This document shows, one piece after another, positions 18,345 through 27,241 of a stretch of DNA of 64,000 nt. The notes below the pieces were generated by a model. The model had not been told where the DNA came from, did not search any database, and saw only the letters and a list, made by a program, of their open reading frames with translations. The translations under genes and the position numbers were made by a program. The stretch is from an uncultured Alistipes sp. (GTDB lineage Bacteria > Bacteroidota > Bacteroidia > Bacteroidales > Rikenellaceae): positions 29,721 to 93,720 of the forward strand of contig CASDSD010000027.1 in assembly GCA_949283205.1 (NCBI GenBank), written 5' to 3'. Every line of letters starts with the position of its first letter. Positions within the stretch are counted from its first letter, which is position 1.

Positions 18345-18488
18345 GGCGGTCCTTTCGCGGCGTTTCGGGCGGCATGCGTGGCGCGCACGCATGCATGGTG
18401 TGCCGGGAAACGGTCCCGAACGGTAAAAAAAGAGCCGGACCGATATGTTTATATGGCGGGAAAGGGCTTCATGAAAGCCTTTTTTCGC

Positions 18489-18496
18489 TATTTTTG
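18489..18496 (+). promoter_or_regulatory. -7 box for the ThuA gene
   Basis: TATTTTTG matches TAnnTTTG and lies 28 nt before the ATG at 18525. It argues against starts farther upstream in the same frame. Confidence 0.65.
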
Positions 18497-18524
18497 TAGA
18501 AACCTATCAAGAACCTGTCTCGTT

Positions 18525-19457
18525 ATGAAATCGTTTATCACAAAATTCTTCGCCGCGCTGGCGCTCGTGTCGGCCGTTGCGGCGTTTACGACGCATGCCG
18601 ATGCCAGGCCGCGCCGCATGAAGGCGCTCGTGGTATCGGGGCAGAACAACCACAACTGGCCCGTGAGCCATCTGGTCCTGGAGCGTATTCTCGAGCAGTC
18701 GGGCCTTTTCGATGTGGATATTGCGCTGACGGCGCCCGCCGGCGGTGACATGAGCGGATTCCGGCCCGACTTCGCGGCCTATGACGTGGTGGTGCTCGAC
18801 TACAACGGTGACCGCTGGCCCGCCGAGACCGATGCCGCATTCCTCGACTACGTACAGGGCGGGGGCGGTGTCGTGATATATCATGCCGCGGACAATGCCT
18901 TTGCCGACTGGGATGAGTTCAACCGCATCATCGCCCTCGGCGGCTGGGAGGGCCGCAACGAGAAGTCGGGCCCGTACTGTTATCTCAAGGACGGGGAGCT
19001 GGTGCTGGACAATTCGGCCGGTCCGGGCGGCTCGCACGGCGCACAGCGCGAGTATGCCATGCACTGCCGCAATGCGAAGCACCCCATAACGAAGGGTCTG
19101 CCCGACAACTGGATGCATGCGCAGGACGAGATGTATGACCGCATGCGCGGCCCCGCCAATATCGGCGACCTGCTCTATTCGGGCATGACGGACCCTGCCA
19201 CGGGCGGATCGGGACGCGAGGAGCCGCTGGTCTTCACCGTCGATTACGGCAAGGCGCGCATCTTCCACATCATGCTGGGCCATTGCGGCCCTACGGCCGA
19301 GAACAACCCCGCCATGCAGTGCGTCGGCTTCCAGACTCTGTTGCTGCGCGGTGCCGAGTGGGCGGCTACGGGCAAGGTGAAGCAGCCCGTGCCGAAGGAT
19401 TTCCCGACGGCGTCATCCACCTCGCTGCGCCGCGACTACCGCGCTCCGGCCGAGTGA
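18525..19457 (+). CDS. Secreted ThuA-domain protein
   Basis: A 310-residue protein with a signal peptide (about 1-25, ending near HADA) and a single ThuA/trehalose-utilisation domain, which has a class-I glutamine-amidotransferase-like fold. Family landmarks are KALVVSGQNNHNW, YDVVVLDYNGDRWP, GGGVVIYHAADNAF and ARIFHIMLGHC. ThuA proteins are linked to sugar metabolism, but no reaction is assigned here. The 18525 start is chosen for the signal peptide and the -7 box 28 nt upstream. It converges with the GH76-like gene across a perfect bidirectional terminator. Confidence 0.85.
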   Translation: MKSFITKFFAALALVSAVAAFTTHADARPRRMKALVVSGQNNHNWPVSHLVLERILEQSGLFDVDIALTAPAGGDMSGFRPDFAAYDVVVLDYNGDRWPAETDAAFLDYVQGGGGVVIYHAADNAFADWDEFNRIIALGGWEGRNEKSGPYCYLKDGELVLDNSAGPGGSHGAQREYAMHCRNAKHPITKGLPDNWMHAQDEMYDRMRGPANIGDLLYSGMTDPATGGSGREEPLVFTVDYGKARIFHIMLGHCGPTAENNPAMQCVGFQTLLLRGAEWAATGKVKQPVPKDFPTASSTSLRRDYRAPAE

Positions 19458-19494
19458 CATGCGTCGGGTGCCGCGGCATGCGGCAAGGCGGTAT

Positions 19495-19538
19495 AATGAA
19501 AGGGCCGTTCCATATTCCGGAACGGCCCTTTCATTTTG
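19495..19538. terminator. Bidirectional terminator between the ThuA and GH76-like genes
   Basis: A 17-bp perfect stem AATGAAAGGGCCGTTCC (19495-19511) with GGAACGGCCCTTTCATT (19519-19535), followed by TTTG. It lies between convergent genes. Confidence 0.9.
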
Positions 19539-19564
19539 TCTGGAGAGGTGGCAGGTTATTCGAG

Positions 19565-20749
19565 TTATTCGAGGTCGACCTTTGCCATGCGTGCCGACAT
19601 CTCGGCATAGGCGGCCTGCGTGAGAAGCCAGCGGCGCGGGTTCTCGTCCTGCTTCGAGAGGTATTTGCCGAAGAGCCCCTCCTTGTCGCGGCCGTTGCGC
19701 CAGGCGTAGTCGAGCGTGCGGCTCGCGGCCTCGAGATATTCGGCCCGGCCGTCGATGCGGTAGAGGGCGATAAGGCCGCGCAGCATCACCGCGTCGAACC
19801 ATACGTCGCCCGACTCCATGATGCGGATCTGCTCCTGACCATCCTGCACGGTCTTGAACCAGCGGTCGTAGCATGCGTGTGCCGTGGCCTGCGCCTGGCG
19901 CAGGTAGCGGTCCTCGCCCGTAGTGGAGTAGAGCAGCGCTCCCGCCTCGATCATCTCTCCGCTGTTGTATGAGTATTTCGCGCGCGAGATCTTGCCCTCG
20001 AGAGATATGTTGTCGAAGTAGAGGTTGTCCTGCGTATCGCGCAGCGTCGTGAAGACCCATTCATAGAGCGCGCGTCCCGCGGCGAGGAACTCCGGCTCGC
20101 CCGTAGCCTTGTAGAGCTTCAGCGCGCAGACGGCGGCCGGGGCGTTCGAGCAGGTGTTCTTCGAGTGTTTCTTCTGCTCGCACCAGTAGATGCCGTCGCC
20201 CAGCAGCGTGTCGCGGCCGCTCATGATGAAATTCCATATGCTGCGCGCTCCCGCGAGATACTCCTCCTCGCCCGTGGTGAGATAGAGGTCCGTGAGGTCT
20301 ATGGCCAGCCATATGTTGTCGTCGTAGAAGCGGTCGGCAGTCTCGGTGGTGATGTACGATGCGTAGGCGTCGGGTTTGCGCGAGGTGTCGTAGTAGCGGT
20401 CGAGCCCCTCGAGGGTGATGTGGTTGATGATGTCGAGGTATTTTTCGCTCCCCGTGGCGTCGTAGAGTGCCGCCATCATGGACAGCGTGCCCGAATACGG
20501 CCACAGGAACGAATACTCGTTGACGCTTTGGTCGGCGCCCTCGGCCAGATAGGTGGCGCGGTCGCCGCTCTGCTGCGGGTAGTTCTCGGCCAGCAGCGGA
20601 GTGTCGTCGACACGGTAGAGCGAGTATATTGTCTTCATCATTGTGCGGGCGCGGCTCAGGTCGGTATTTTCGCCGCCGGCGCATGCGCACAGCAACGGAC
20701 CGAACGCCAGAAACAACGGCAGGAGCGTTGTCGTAAAGTGTTTTTTCAT
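19565..20749 (-). CDS. GH76-like lipoprotein (putative alpha-mannanase)
   Basis: A 394-residue lipoprotein (signal ends near LLCAC, Cys about 23) with the alpha/alpha-barrel pattern of glycoside hydrolase family 76. The tandem aspartates of the family are in RFYDDNIWLAIDLTDLY (D143/D144). Further matches are DGIYWCEQKKHSKNTCSNAPA and KYSYNSGEMIEAGALLY. GH76 enzymes typically cleave alpha-1,6-mannan; other alpha/alpha-barrel families are a less likely alternative. The start at 20749 is chosen over 20881 for the lipoprotein signal and the -7 box at 20776-20783. No other mannan genes are nearby. Confidence 0.75.
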   Translation of the reverse strand: MKKHFTTTLLPLFLAFGPLLCACAGGENTDLSRARTMMKTIYSLYRVDDTPLLAENYPQQSGDRATYLAEGADQSVNEYSFLWPYSGTLSMMAALYDATGSEKYLDIINHITLEGLDRYYDTSRKPDAYASYITTETADRFYDDNIWLAIDLTDLYLTTGEEEYLAGARSIWNFIMSGRDTLLGDGIYWCEQKKHSKNTCSNAPAAVCALKLYKATGEPEFLAAGRALYEWVFTTLRDTQDNLYFDNISLEGKISRAKYSYNSGEMIEAGALLYSTTGEDRYLRQAQATAHACYDRWFKTVQDGQEQIRIMESGDVWFDAVMLRGLIALYRIDGRAEYLEAASRTLDYAWRNGRDKEGLFGKYLSKQDENPRRWLLTQAAYAEMSARMAKVDLE

Positions 20750-20759
20750 CTGTGAAAAG

Positions 20760-20792
20760 TTTGGATTCCTCTGCGCAAATATAGTAATTTTG
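20760..20792 (+). promoter_or_regulatory. Promoter of the CYTH gene
   Basis: TTTG (20760-20763), a 21-nt spacer and TAATTTTG (20785-20792) lie 17 nt before the ATG at 20810, so the leader would be very short. The promoter overlaps the divergent one on the minus strand. Confidence 0.7.
20776..20783 (-). promoter_or_regulatory. -7 box for the GH76-like gene
   Basis: CAAATATA on plus reads TATATTTG on minus, 26 nt before the start at 20749. It sits one base from the opposing -7 box of the CYTH gene. Confidence 0.65.
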
Positions 20793-20809
20793 CGAAAAAG
20801 ATTGCAGCC

Positions 20810-21280
20810 ATGGGTAAGGAGACGGAACGTAAATTTCTCGTGCGGGGCGATTTCATGCCTCATGTCGTGTCGTCGTCGCACATAGTTCAGGGTTATGTCG
20901 CGCGGTCGGAGTCGCTGACGCTACGTGTGCGTACGCGTGACGACAAGGGTTATATCACGATCAAGGGCGCTACGGATGCCACCGGCACCACGCGTGCCGA
21001 GTGGGAGTATGAGATACCCGTGGCCGATGCGCGCGAACTGTTGGCATACAGCCGGGGCGTCATCGACAAGGTGCGCTATCTGGTGCCTGCGGGGCGCCAT
21101 ACCTTCGAGGTGGACCGTTTCGCCGGCGCGAACGAGGGGCTTGTGGTCGCGGAGGTTGAGCTGGCGGATGCCGGCGAGGAGTTCGAGCGCCCCGACTGGT
21201 TGGGCGAGGAGGTTACGGGCGACCGCCGGTACTACAACTCGCAGCTGCTGCGGCATCCGTACTGCGAGTGGAGAAAATAG
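20810..21280 (+). CDS. CYTH-domain (triphosphate tunnel) protein
   Basis: A 156-residue cytosolic protein of the CYTH superfamily. The N-terminal ExExK signature is present as ETERKFL (residues 4-10). It is followed by basic strand motifs (LRVRTRDDKGYITIKG, EWEYEIP) and a C-terminal EVELADAGEEFERPDWLG strand. Bacterial single-domain members hydrolyse inorganic tripolyphosphate or other triphosphates; which applies here is open. It is divergent from the GH76-like gene and converges with gdhA. Confidence 0.9.
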   Translation: MGKETERKFLVRGDFMPHVVSSSHIVQGYVARSESLTLRVRTRDDKGYITIKGATDATGTTRAEWEYEIPVADARELLAYSRGVIDKVRYLVPAGRHTFEVDRFAGANEGLVVAEVELADAGEEFERPDWLGEEVTGDRRYYNSQLLRHPYCEWRK

Positions 21281-21318
21281 GCATGCGGAAGGAGAGTGCC
21301 GGACACGCATTGAAACAA

Positions 21319-21351
21319 GCGGCCAGGACCCCGTTACGGGATCCTGGCCGC
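21319..21351. terminator. Hairpin between the CYTH gene and gdhA
   Basis: GCGGCCAGGACCCCG (21319-21333) pairs with CGGGATCCTGGCCGC (21337-21351). The T-run after it is weak (TCTTGTC), so efficiency is uncertain. It lies between two convergent genes. Confidence 0.6.
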
Positions 21352-21380
21352 AGTCTTGTCATGTGGCTGCCGCGGGACCT

Positions 21381-22721
21381 TTAGATTATGCCCTGCTCAA
21401 GCATGGCGTGCGCAACCTTCATGAAGCCCGCCACGTTGGCACCCTTGACGTAGTTGACGTATCCGTCGGGCTGGGTGCCGTAGGTAACGCAGGCCTCGTG
21501 TATCTGTGACATGATGTAGTGGAGCTTCTTGTCCACCTCCTCGGCCGACCATGAGAGGTGCTGTGCGTTCTGTGTCATCTCGAGGCCCGAGGTGGCGACA
21601 CCGCCGGCATTGACCGCCTTGCCCGGGGCGAAGAGTATGCCCGCCTTCTGGAATTCGGCGATGGCCTCGGGCGTGCAGCCCATGTTCGACACCTCGGCGG
21701 CGCACCATGTGCCGTTTGCAAGCAGCTCGCGTGCGTCGTCTCCCGTCAGTTCGTTCTGGAAGGCGCACGGCAGTGCTATGTCGCACTTGACGCTCCACGC
21801 CTTCTTGCCAGGAACGAAGGTCGAGTCGGGGAAGCGCTCCGCGAAGGGCGCCACGATGTCGCGGTTCGAGGCGCGCAGCTCGAGCATGTAGTCGATCTTC
21901 TCGGGGGTCATGCCGTTGGGGTTGTGGATCACGCCGTCGGGCCCCGAGATGGCGATCACCCTGGCTCCCAGCTCCGTGGCCTTTGTCGCGGCGCCCCATG
22001 CCACGTTGCCGAAGCCCGAGATGGCCACCGTCTTGCCCTTGATATCCTTGCCGGCCTTGTGGAGCATGTGCTGCACGAAGTAGAGGGCGCCGAAGCCCGT
22101 GGCCTCGGGACGCACGAGCGAGCCGCCCCACGTGATGCCCTTGCCGGTGAGTACGCCGGTGTTGTATTCGCGTGCGAGTTTCTTGTACATGCCGTAGAGG
22201 TATCCTATCTCGCGGCCGCCCACGCCCACGTCGCCTGCCGGCACGTCGGTGTCGGGGCCGATGTTCTTCCACAGCTCGAGCATGAAGGCCTGGCAGAAAC
22301 GCATGATCTCGGCGTCCGACTTGCCCTTGGGGCTGAAGTCCGAGCCGCCCTTCGCGCCGCCCATGGGAAGTGTGGTGAGGGCATTCTTGAATGTCTGTTC
22401 GAAACCGAGGAACTTGAGCATCGAGAGGTTGACGGCGCTGTGGAAGCGCAGGCCGCCCTTGTAGGGACCTATCGCGCTGTTGAACTGAACGCGGTAGCCG
22501 ATGTTGGTCTGGATCTCGCCCTTGTCGTCGACCCATGTTACGCGGAAGGTGATGATGCGGTCGGGCTCGACCATGCGCTCGACGATCCTGGCCTTTTCGA
22601 ATTCGGGATGTTCGTTGTAGACCTCCTCGATCGACTCGAGGACCTCGCGTACTGCCTGCAGATACTCGTTTTCGCCCGGGTGCTTGCGCTCGAGATCTGC
22701 CATTACATTGTTAACGTTCAT
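21381..22721 (-). CDS. gdhA: Glutamate dehydrogenase (hexameric)
   Basis: Reversible amination of 2-oxoglutarate to glutamate, a main ammonium-assimilation step in Bacteroidetes. It has 446 residues, typical of the small hexameric family. The substrate-domain motif LPMGGAKGGSDF contains the catalytic lysine (about 125), and a later Rossmann segment reads VAISGFGNVAWGA. The cofactor preference, probably NADP, cannot be fixed from sequence alone. It is a single gene with its own -7 box at 22755-22762. Confidence 0.96.
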   Translation of the reverse strand: MNVNNVMADLERKHPGENEYLQAVREVLESIEEVYNEHPEFEKARIVERMVEPDRIITFRVTWVDDKGEIQTNIGYRVQFNSAIGPYKGGLRFHSAVNLSMLKFLGFEQTFKNALTTLPMGGAKGGSDFSPKGKSDAEIMRFCQAFMLELWKNIGPDTDVPAGDVGVGGREIGYLYGMYKKLAREYNTGVLTGKGITWGGSLVRPEATGFGALYFVQHMLHKAGKDIKGKTVAISGFGNVAWGAATKATELGARVIAISGPDGVIHNPNGMTPEKIDYMLELRASNRDIVAPFAERFPDSTFVPGKKAWSVKCDIALPCAFQNELTGDDARELLANGTWCAAEVSNMGCTPEAIAEFQKAGILFAPGKAVNAGGVATSGLEMTQNAQHLSWSAEEVDKKLHYIMSQIHEACVTYGTQPDGYVNYVKGANVAGFMKVAHAMLEQGII

Positions 22722-22754
22722 AATCCGTATAGTTTTAGGAAACTTGTCTTTTTA

Positions 22755-22762
22755 CAAATATA
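22755..22762 (-). promoter_or_regulatory. -7 box for gdhA
   Basis: CAAATATA on plus reads TATATTTG on minus, 33 nt before the gdhA start, in an AT-rich spacer. Confidence 0.65.
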
Positions 22763-22929
22763 ACGATTTTTTCTTATAATTATTAATTAAAACGGCAAAT
22801 AAAATTCACGCCGGGGCAAAATGCGACGAAAAAATCGACTTAATGGATATTTTTATCCTTTGCGAGGGGTGTCCCCGGTACGGGCGGGCGCCCCGCGTAA
22901 GAAAAAAATAAAAAAATATCCTGAAAAAA

Positions 22930-22960
22930 TTTGGAGGGAAGAATATATCGGCTATCTTTG
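22930..22960 (+). promoter_or_regulatory. Promoter of the PadR-DUF2812 pair
   Basis: TTTG (22930-22933), a 19-nt spacer and TATCTTTG (22953-22960) form a complete Bacteroidetes promoter 56 nt before the ATG at 23017. Confidence 0.75.
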
Positions 22961-23016
22961 TATCGTCATCCGATATAACGGGATGTGATATATTGAAATG
23001 TAAAACCGCACGGATT

Positions 23017-23349
23017 ATGGGAAACACAGTGACGGCGCTGACCGAGGCCGTATATTACATTCTTCTGTCGCTGGTGGAGCCGCGCCACGGCTACGCCATC
23101 ATGCAGCATGTCGAGGCGATGAGCCGCGGCCGCCTGCGCATATCGGCCGGCACGATGTACGGGGCGCTGTCGGGGCTGATCGAGAAGGGGTGGATCGAGC
23201 CTTTGGATTCCGACGGGGGCCGTAAGAAGGAGTATCGCATTACGGCGGCGGGGCGCGAGGTTCTCGCCGTCGAGCTGGAGCGCCTGCGCGAGCTGACGGC
23301 CAACGGCGACGCCGTGCTTGGCGGCGGTGCCGGGCCCGCCGGGCGTTAA
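23017..23349 (+). CDS. PadR family transcriptional regulator
   Basis: A 110-residue winged-helix regulator. The PadR core is clear: LTEAVYYILLSLVEPRHGYAIMQHVE (about 6-31), then the recognition region LRISAGTMYGALSGLIEKGWIE and the wing DGGRKKEYRITAAGREVL. The Gly/Ala-rich tail after about 98 is not conserved in the family. An in-frame TTG at 22993 is possible, but the ATG at 23017 fits the domain start. A DUF2812 membrane protein follows after 92 bp. PadR-DUF2812 pairs are known in Firmicutes, where the regulator usually represses the locus; autoregulation here is inferred. Confidence 0.9.
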   Translation: MGNTVTALTEAVYYILLSLVEPRHGYAIMQHVEAMSRGRLRISAGTMYGALSGLIEKGWIEPLDSDGGRKKEYRITAAGREVLAVELERLRELTANGDAVLGGGAGPAGR

Positions 23350-23441
23350 GGGGCCGTGAGGCATTGACGGAACCCGGCGGTAGATATACCGGGAGTTAAA
23401 GGTGCCGAAGAGGTATTGCGGGTATGGCAATAATGTAAAAC

Positions 23442-24035
23442 ATGAAGAATATGAAAACAAAACGTTGTTTCAGGTATTTCACCATCGCCGACTTCGAGCG
23501 TGAGGAGCGATGGTTTAACGAGATGAGCCGCCGCGGGTGGCATTTCGTCTCGACCAACGGTCTGGTCTACCGGTTCGAGTCGGGGCGGCCGGGCGAGTAT
23601 GTCTACAAGATCGAGCTTCCGGAGGAGGGGAGCGCCGCCATGAAGGCCGAATACGAGCGGTTTCTTGCCGATTGCGGCGTGGAGGTGGTCGCCCGCTTCA
23701 AGGAGTGGCTCTATCTGCGGCGGCGCGCCTCGGAGGGACCGATCGAGACGGCGGACAACACCCGGGCACAATTGTCGTTGATAAATCGTGCGAGCGGATA
23801 CGCTGCGGACATATTGTGCCGTTTGTTATGCGTATTGGCCGCCTTGAGCGTCGTGTCGCTCGTCGTGTCGTCGCTGCTGGCCGCAGGCTCTGCGGTTGCG
23901 GAGTTCCTCCACGGCTTCAGCATGTCGGTGGCCGTGTCAGGCATGGTCGCCCTGGCGCTGGTGTTTACACCCCTTATGCGACGGCTGCGCCGCCGAGCCG
24001 ATGCCCTGATGCGCGAGATGTCGTTGCGCGGGTGA
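23442..24035 (+). CDS. DUF2812 membrane protein
   Basis: A 197-residue protein. The N-terminal half (about 1-110) is a soluble DUF2812 domain with the typical pattern RCFRYFTIADFEREERWFNEMSRRGWH. Two hydrophobic segments follow (about 131-150 and 162-182). The C-terminus is strongly basic (RRLRRRADALMRE), probably cytoplasmic. The function of the domain is unknown. Its tie to an adjacent PadR regulator suggests a stress- or antibiotic-responsive membrane module, which is inference. Confidence 0.8.
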   Translation: MKNMKTKRCFRYFTIADFEREERWFNEMSRRGWHFVSTNGLVYRFESGRPGEYVYKIELPEEGSAAMKAEYERFLADCGVEVVARFKEWLYLRRRASEGPIETADNTRAQLSLINRASGYAADILCRLLCVLAALSVVSLVVSSLLAAGSAVAEFLHGFSMSVAVSGMVALALVFTPLMRRLRRRADALMREMSLRG

Positions 24036-24060
24036 GAGGCCGGCGGACATGGTATAAATG

Positions 24061-24090
24061 TTGCCAAAAGACAAATTTTTGCTACTTTTG
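24061..24090 (+). promoter_or_regulatory. Promoter of the M16 peptidase gene
   Basis: TTG (24061-24063), a 19-nt spacer and TACTTTTG (24083-24090) lie 29 nt before the ATG at 24120. Confidence 0.7.
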
Positions 24091-24119
24091 TGACATCTGT
24101 ATAACCTTATATATAGTTT

Positions 24120-26954
24120 ATGAAAAAATTATTGTTGTTGACGGCCTTGATATTCATGGGCTGGGGCGTGCAGCAGGCCGCTGCGCAGGTGGACCCCATG
24201 CAGCAGATCAAGGCCGACGCACAGATCCGCACGGGCAAACTGCCCAACGGACTGACCTACTACATCCGCCACAATGAGAAGCCGAAGGGCATGGCCGAAT
24301 TCTATATCGTCCATGACGTGGGCGCCATACAGGAGGACGACTCGCAGCAGGGCCTGGCTCACTTCCTCGAGCACATGGCATTCAACGGCACCAAGAATTT
24401 CCCGAAGAAGGGCCTTACGGAGTATCTCGAGAAGATCGGCGTCAAGTTCGGCGCCAACCTCAACGCCTTCACCTCGTGGGACCTCACGCAGTATTATATG
24501 ACCGACGTGCCCGTACAGCGCGAGGGAGTTATCGACTCGGCGCTGCTGGTGCTGCACGACTGGTCGCACTTTATCGCGTTGGAGCCCGAGGAGATCGACG
24601 CCGAGCGCGGTGTCATCATGGAGGAGTTGCGCACGCGCGACGGCGCTTCGTGGCGTTCGACCATCGACATGGTCAAGGCCGTGGGCCGCGGCACGCAGTA
24701 CGAGCATCGCAACCTTATCGGTTATCTGGACGGCCTGAAGAGCTTCTCGCACGACGACCTGCAGGCCTTCTATGACAAATGGTACCGTCCCGACTATCAG
24801 GCGGTGGTCGTTGTGGGCGACATCGACGTGGATGCCGTCGAGCAGAAGATCAAGACCCTGATGGCCGACATTCCCGCCCCTGCGGCCGATGCGGCGCAGA
24901 AGGAGGTGATACGTATCCCCGACAACGCCGAGCCTATCGTGAGTGTCTTCACCGACCCCGAGATGCAGGGTACATACATGCAGCTTATCTACAAGCAGGA
25001 GGCCATGCCCAAGCAGTACCGCGGTACGGTGATGGCAAACCTCGTGACCGACATTTCGAGCTACATATCGCTGATGATGAACGAGCGTCTTAGCGACATC
25101 GCCCGCAAGCCCGATGCGCCCTTTATCGGGGCATCGTTCGACCCGCTCGGCAGTTTCGGCATCTGCCCGACGCTGGACGTGACGGGCGGTTATGTGCAGA
25201 CGGCCGACGGCAAGCTGATGGAAGGCTACAAGGCGCTGCTCACCGAGATGGAGCGTATGCGCCGCTACGGTTTTACGGCGGGCGAGTACGAGCGTGCCAA
25301 GAGCGAGCTGCTCTCGGCCGTGGAGCGCCAGTACAACAGCCGCGAGGACCGCACCCACTCGTCGTTTGCACAGGCCTGCATCGACAACTTCCGTCTCGGC
25401 GACCCGATCCCCGACGCGGAAACGGAGTATGAGCTCGACAAGCAGCTGATCGAGATGATCGACCTGAACACCATCAACCAGACCGTGCAGAACCTCTACA
25501 AGCCTCTGGAAAACCTCGTCGTGCTGGTGCGCCAGCCCGAGAAGGAGGGCCTTGCGGCTCCCACCGAGCAGGAGATCGTCGATGCCCTGAAGGCTGCCGT
25601 CGAGGCCGAGGTGGAGCCCTTCGAGGACAATGTAGTGAAGGAGCCGCTTATCGGCGAGGATGTCGAGCTGAAGGGCTCGCCCGTGAAGAAGGAGAAGGTG
25701 AACGAGGTGCTGGGCACGACGGAGTGGACGCTGAAGAACGGCATCAAGGTCATCTTCAAGCAGACCCCCTACGAGGCCGACCGCGTGTCGCTCTCGGCCG
25801 AGTCGTATGGCGGCAGCGCCCTTTTCGACAACGATATGTTCTATTCGGCATCCATGCTGCCGTCGGTGATGAGCATGTCGGGTATCTCGAAGTTCTCGGC
25901 TTCGGACCTGAGCAAGCAGCTCTCGGGCAAGGTGGCCTCGGCCGGAACGTCTGTAGGCAGCTACAAGCATAGTGTGTCGGGCTCGTCGTCGGTAAAGGAT
26001 GTGGAGACCATGCTGCAGCTCGTATACCTGCAGTTCACTGCGCCGCGCTTCAACGAGGATGACTTCGCCACGCTGATGAAGCGTTACAACACCATGCTGG
26101 CCAACCAGCTGACGAATCCCGACTTCCTCTTCCAGCAGAAACTGGTCAAGACGCTCTACGGCGACAACTTCCGCCGTCAGCAGATCACGCCCGAGTTGCT
26201 CGAAAAGGTCAAGCTGGAGCAGATGCCCGAGGCGCACAGCCGTCTCTTCTCGAATGCCGCGGACTTCTCGTTCCGCATCATAGGCAATATCGACGCTGCG
26301 ACGCTGAAACCTCTGGTTGAAAAGTATATCGGTTCTCTGCCCGCGGCCAAGAAACCGACCAACAAGTTCACCGATGACGGCGTGCGCACCGCCGCAGGCG
26401 AGATCGACGAGGAGATCACCGTTAAGATGGAGCAGCCGAAGGTGTCGGTAGGGTACTTCTACACGGGCGATGGCGACTATACGATGAAGAACATCATGGC
26501 GATGAACTTCCTTACGCAGGCACTTAAAAACCGTTACCTGAAGTCTATCCGTGAGGATAAGGGCGGCACCTACGGTGTGTCGGTCGGTGGCAGTATGATA
26601 ACGGAGCCGGAGCGCAGCTACCTCGTGCAGATCGTCTTCGATACCAATGAGGAGATGGCCGACGAGCTGTGCGAGATCATCATCGCCGAGATGGAGAAGA
26701 TCGCGGCCGAGGGCCCGCTTGCCGACGACATGGACAAGACACGCGAGTACATGCTCAAGAACTACAAGAAGCTCATGGAGCAGAACTCGTGGTGGCGCGA
26801 GATGATAGACGAGTACTACGACTACGGTCTCGACTATCAGAAGGAGTATGAGGCTGTCGTCAGCTCGATCACGGGCGACGACGTGAAGGCCTTCATGCAG
26901 AAGATCCTCGACGATGGCAACCGGATCAAGGTTGTGATGCGCCCCGAGAAGTAA
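24120..26954 (+). CDS. Large secreted M16 family zinc metallopeptidase
   Basis: A 944-residue insulinase/pitrilysin-type peptidase with a signal peptide (about 1-23). The inverted zinc motif HFLEHMAFNG (HxxEH, about residue 81) and the downstream acidic ligand region AERGVIMEELR (about 161-171) make the N-terminal M16 unit catalytically complete. A second, inactive M16-like half follows from about residue 540 (TEWTLKNGIKVIFKQTP). This two-half architecture matches periplasmic Bacteroidetes peptidases that degrade peptides inside a closed chamber. It is a single gene with its own promoter and terminator. Confidence 0.93.
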   Translation: MKKLLLLTALIFMGWGVQQAAAQVDPMQQIKADAQIRTGKLPNGLTYYIRHNEKPKGMAEFYIVHDVGAIQEDDSQQGLAHFLEHMAFNGTKNFPKKGLTEYLEKIGVKFGANLNAFTSWDLTQYYMTDVPVQREGVIDSALLVLHDWSHFIALEPEEIDAERGVIMEELRTRDGASWRSTIDMVKAVGRGTQYEHRNLIGYLDGLKSFSHDDLQAFYDKWYRPDYQAVVVVGDIDVDAVEQKIKTLMADIPAPAADAAQKEVIRIPDNAEPIVSVFTDPEMQGTYMQLIYKQEAMPKQYRGTVMANLVTDISSYISLMMNERLSDIARKPDAPFIGASFDPLGSFGICPTLDVTGGYVQTADGKLMEGYKALLTEMERMRRYGFTAGEYERAKSELLSAVERQYNSREDRTHSSFAQACIDNFRLGDPIPDAETEYELDKQLIEMIDLNTINQTVQNLYKPLENLVVLVRQPEKEGLAAPTEQEIVDALKAAVEAEVEPFEDNVVKEPLIGEDVELKGSPVKKEKVNEVLGTTEWTLKNGIKVIFKQTPYEADRVSLSAESYGGSALFDNDMFYSASMLPSVMSMSGISKFSASDLSKQLSGKVASAGTSVGSYKHSVSGSSSVKDVETMLQLVYLQFTAPRFNEDDFATLMKRYNTMLANQLTNPDFLFQQKLVKTLYGDNFRRQQITPELLEKVKLEQMPEAHSRLFSNAADFSFRIIGNIDAATLKPLVEKYIGSLPAAKKPTNKFTDDGVRTAAGEIDEEITVKMEQPKVSVGYFYTGDGDYTMKNIMAMNFLTQALKNRYLKSIREDKGGTYGVSVGGSMITEPERSYLVQIVFDTNEEMADELCEIIIAEMEKIAAEGPLADDMDKTREYMLKNYKKLMEQNSWWREMIDEYYDYGLDYQKEYEAVVSSITGDDVKAFMQKILDDGNRIKVVMRPEK

Positions 26955-27001
26955 TCCTTGCGGCGGCGGTTTCTCCGCTGCAACGGTCAAACCATACGAA
27001 A

Positions 27002-27034
27002 AAGGCTCCCTGCCATTGGCGGGGAGTCTTTTTT
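27002..27034 (+). terminator. Terminator of the M16 peptidase gene
   Basis: Stem AAGGCTCCCTGCC with GGCGGGGAGTCTT around an ATT loop, two wobble pairs, followed by TTTTT. It starts 47 nt past the stop. Confidence 0.8.
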
Positions 27035-27178
27035 ATATATGTATAAAAAACGCGTAGCGTCCGATTCCGCCGCCGCGGCACTCAGCCCCGCGAGAACGCC
27101 TTGCGGATGGTTTTGCGCAACTGTTGCCGCCAAAAGTTGCAATAATTATTTTTCGGAGAGGAAAAAGATGGTTCTGCC

Positions 27179-27214
27179 AAAAAATCGCCGCCCCTTTATG
27201 TAAAGGAGCGGCGA
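27179..27214 (-). terminator. Terminator of gcvT
   Basis: A 14-bp stem TCGCCGCCCCTTTA (27185-27198) with TAAAGGAGCGGCGA (27201-27214) and one mismatch. On the minus strand it is followed by six U (A-run 27179-27184). The spacer between this and the M16 terminator holds nothing I recognise. Confidence 0.8.
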
Positions 27215-27241
27215 ATATAAATACGGGTTCAAATAACCGCG

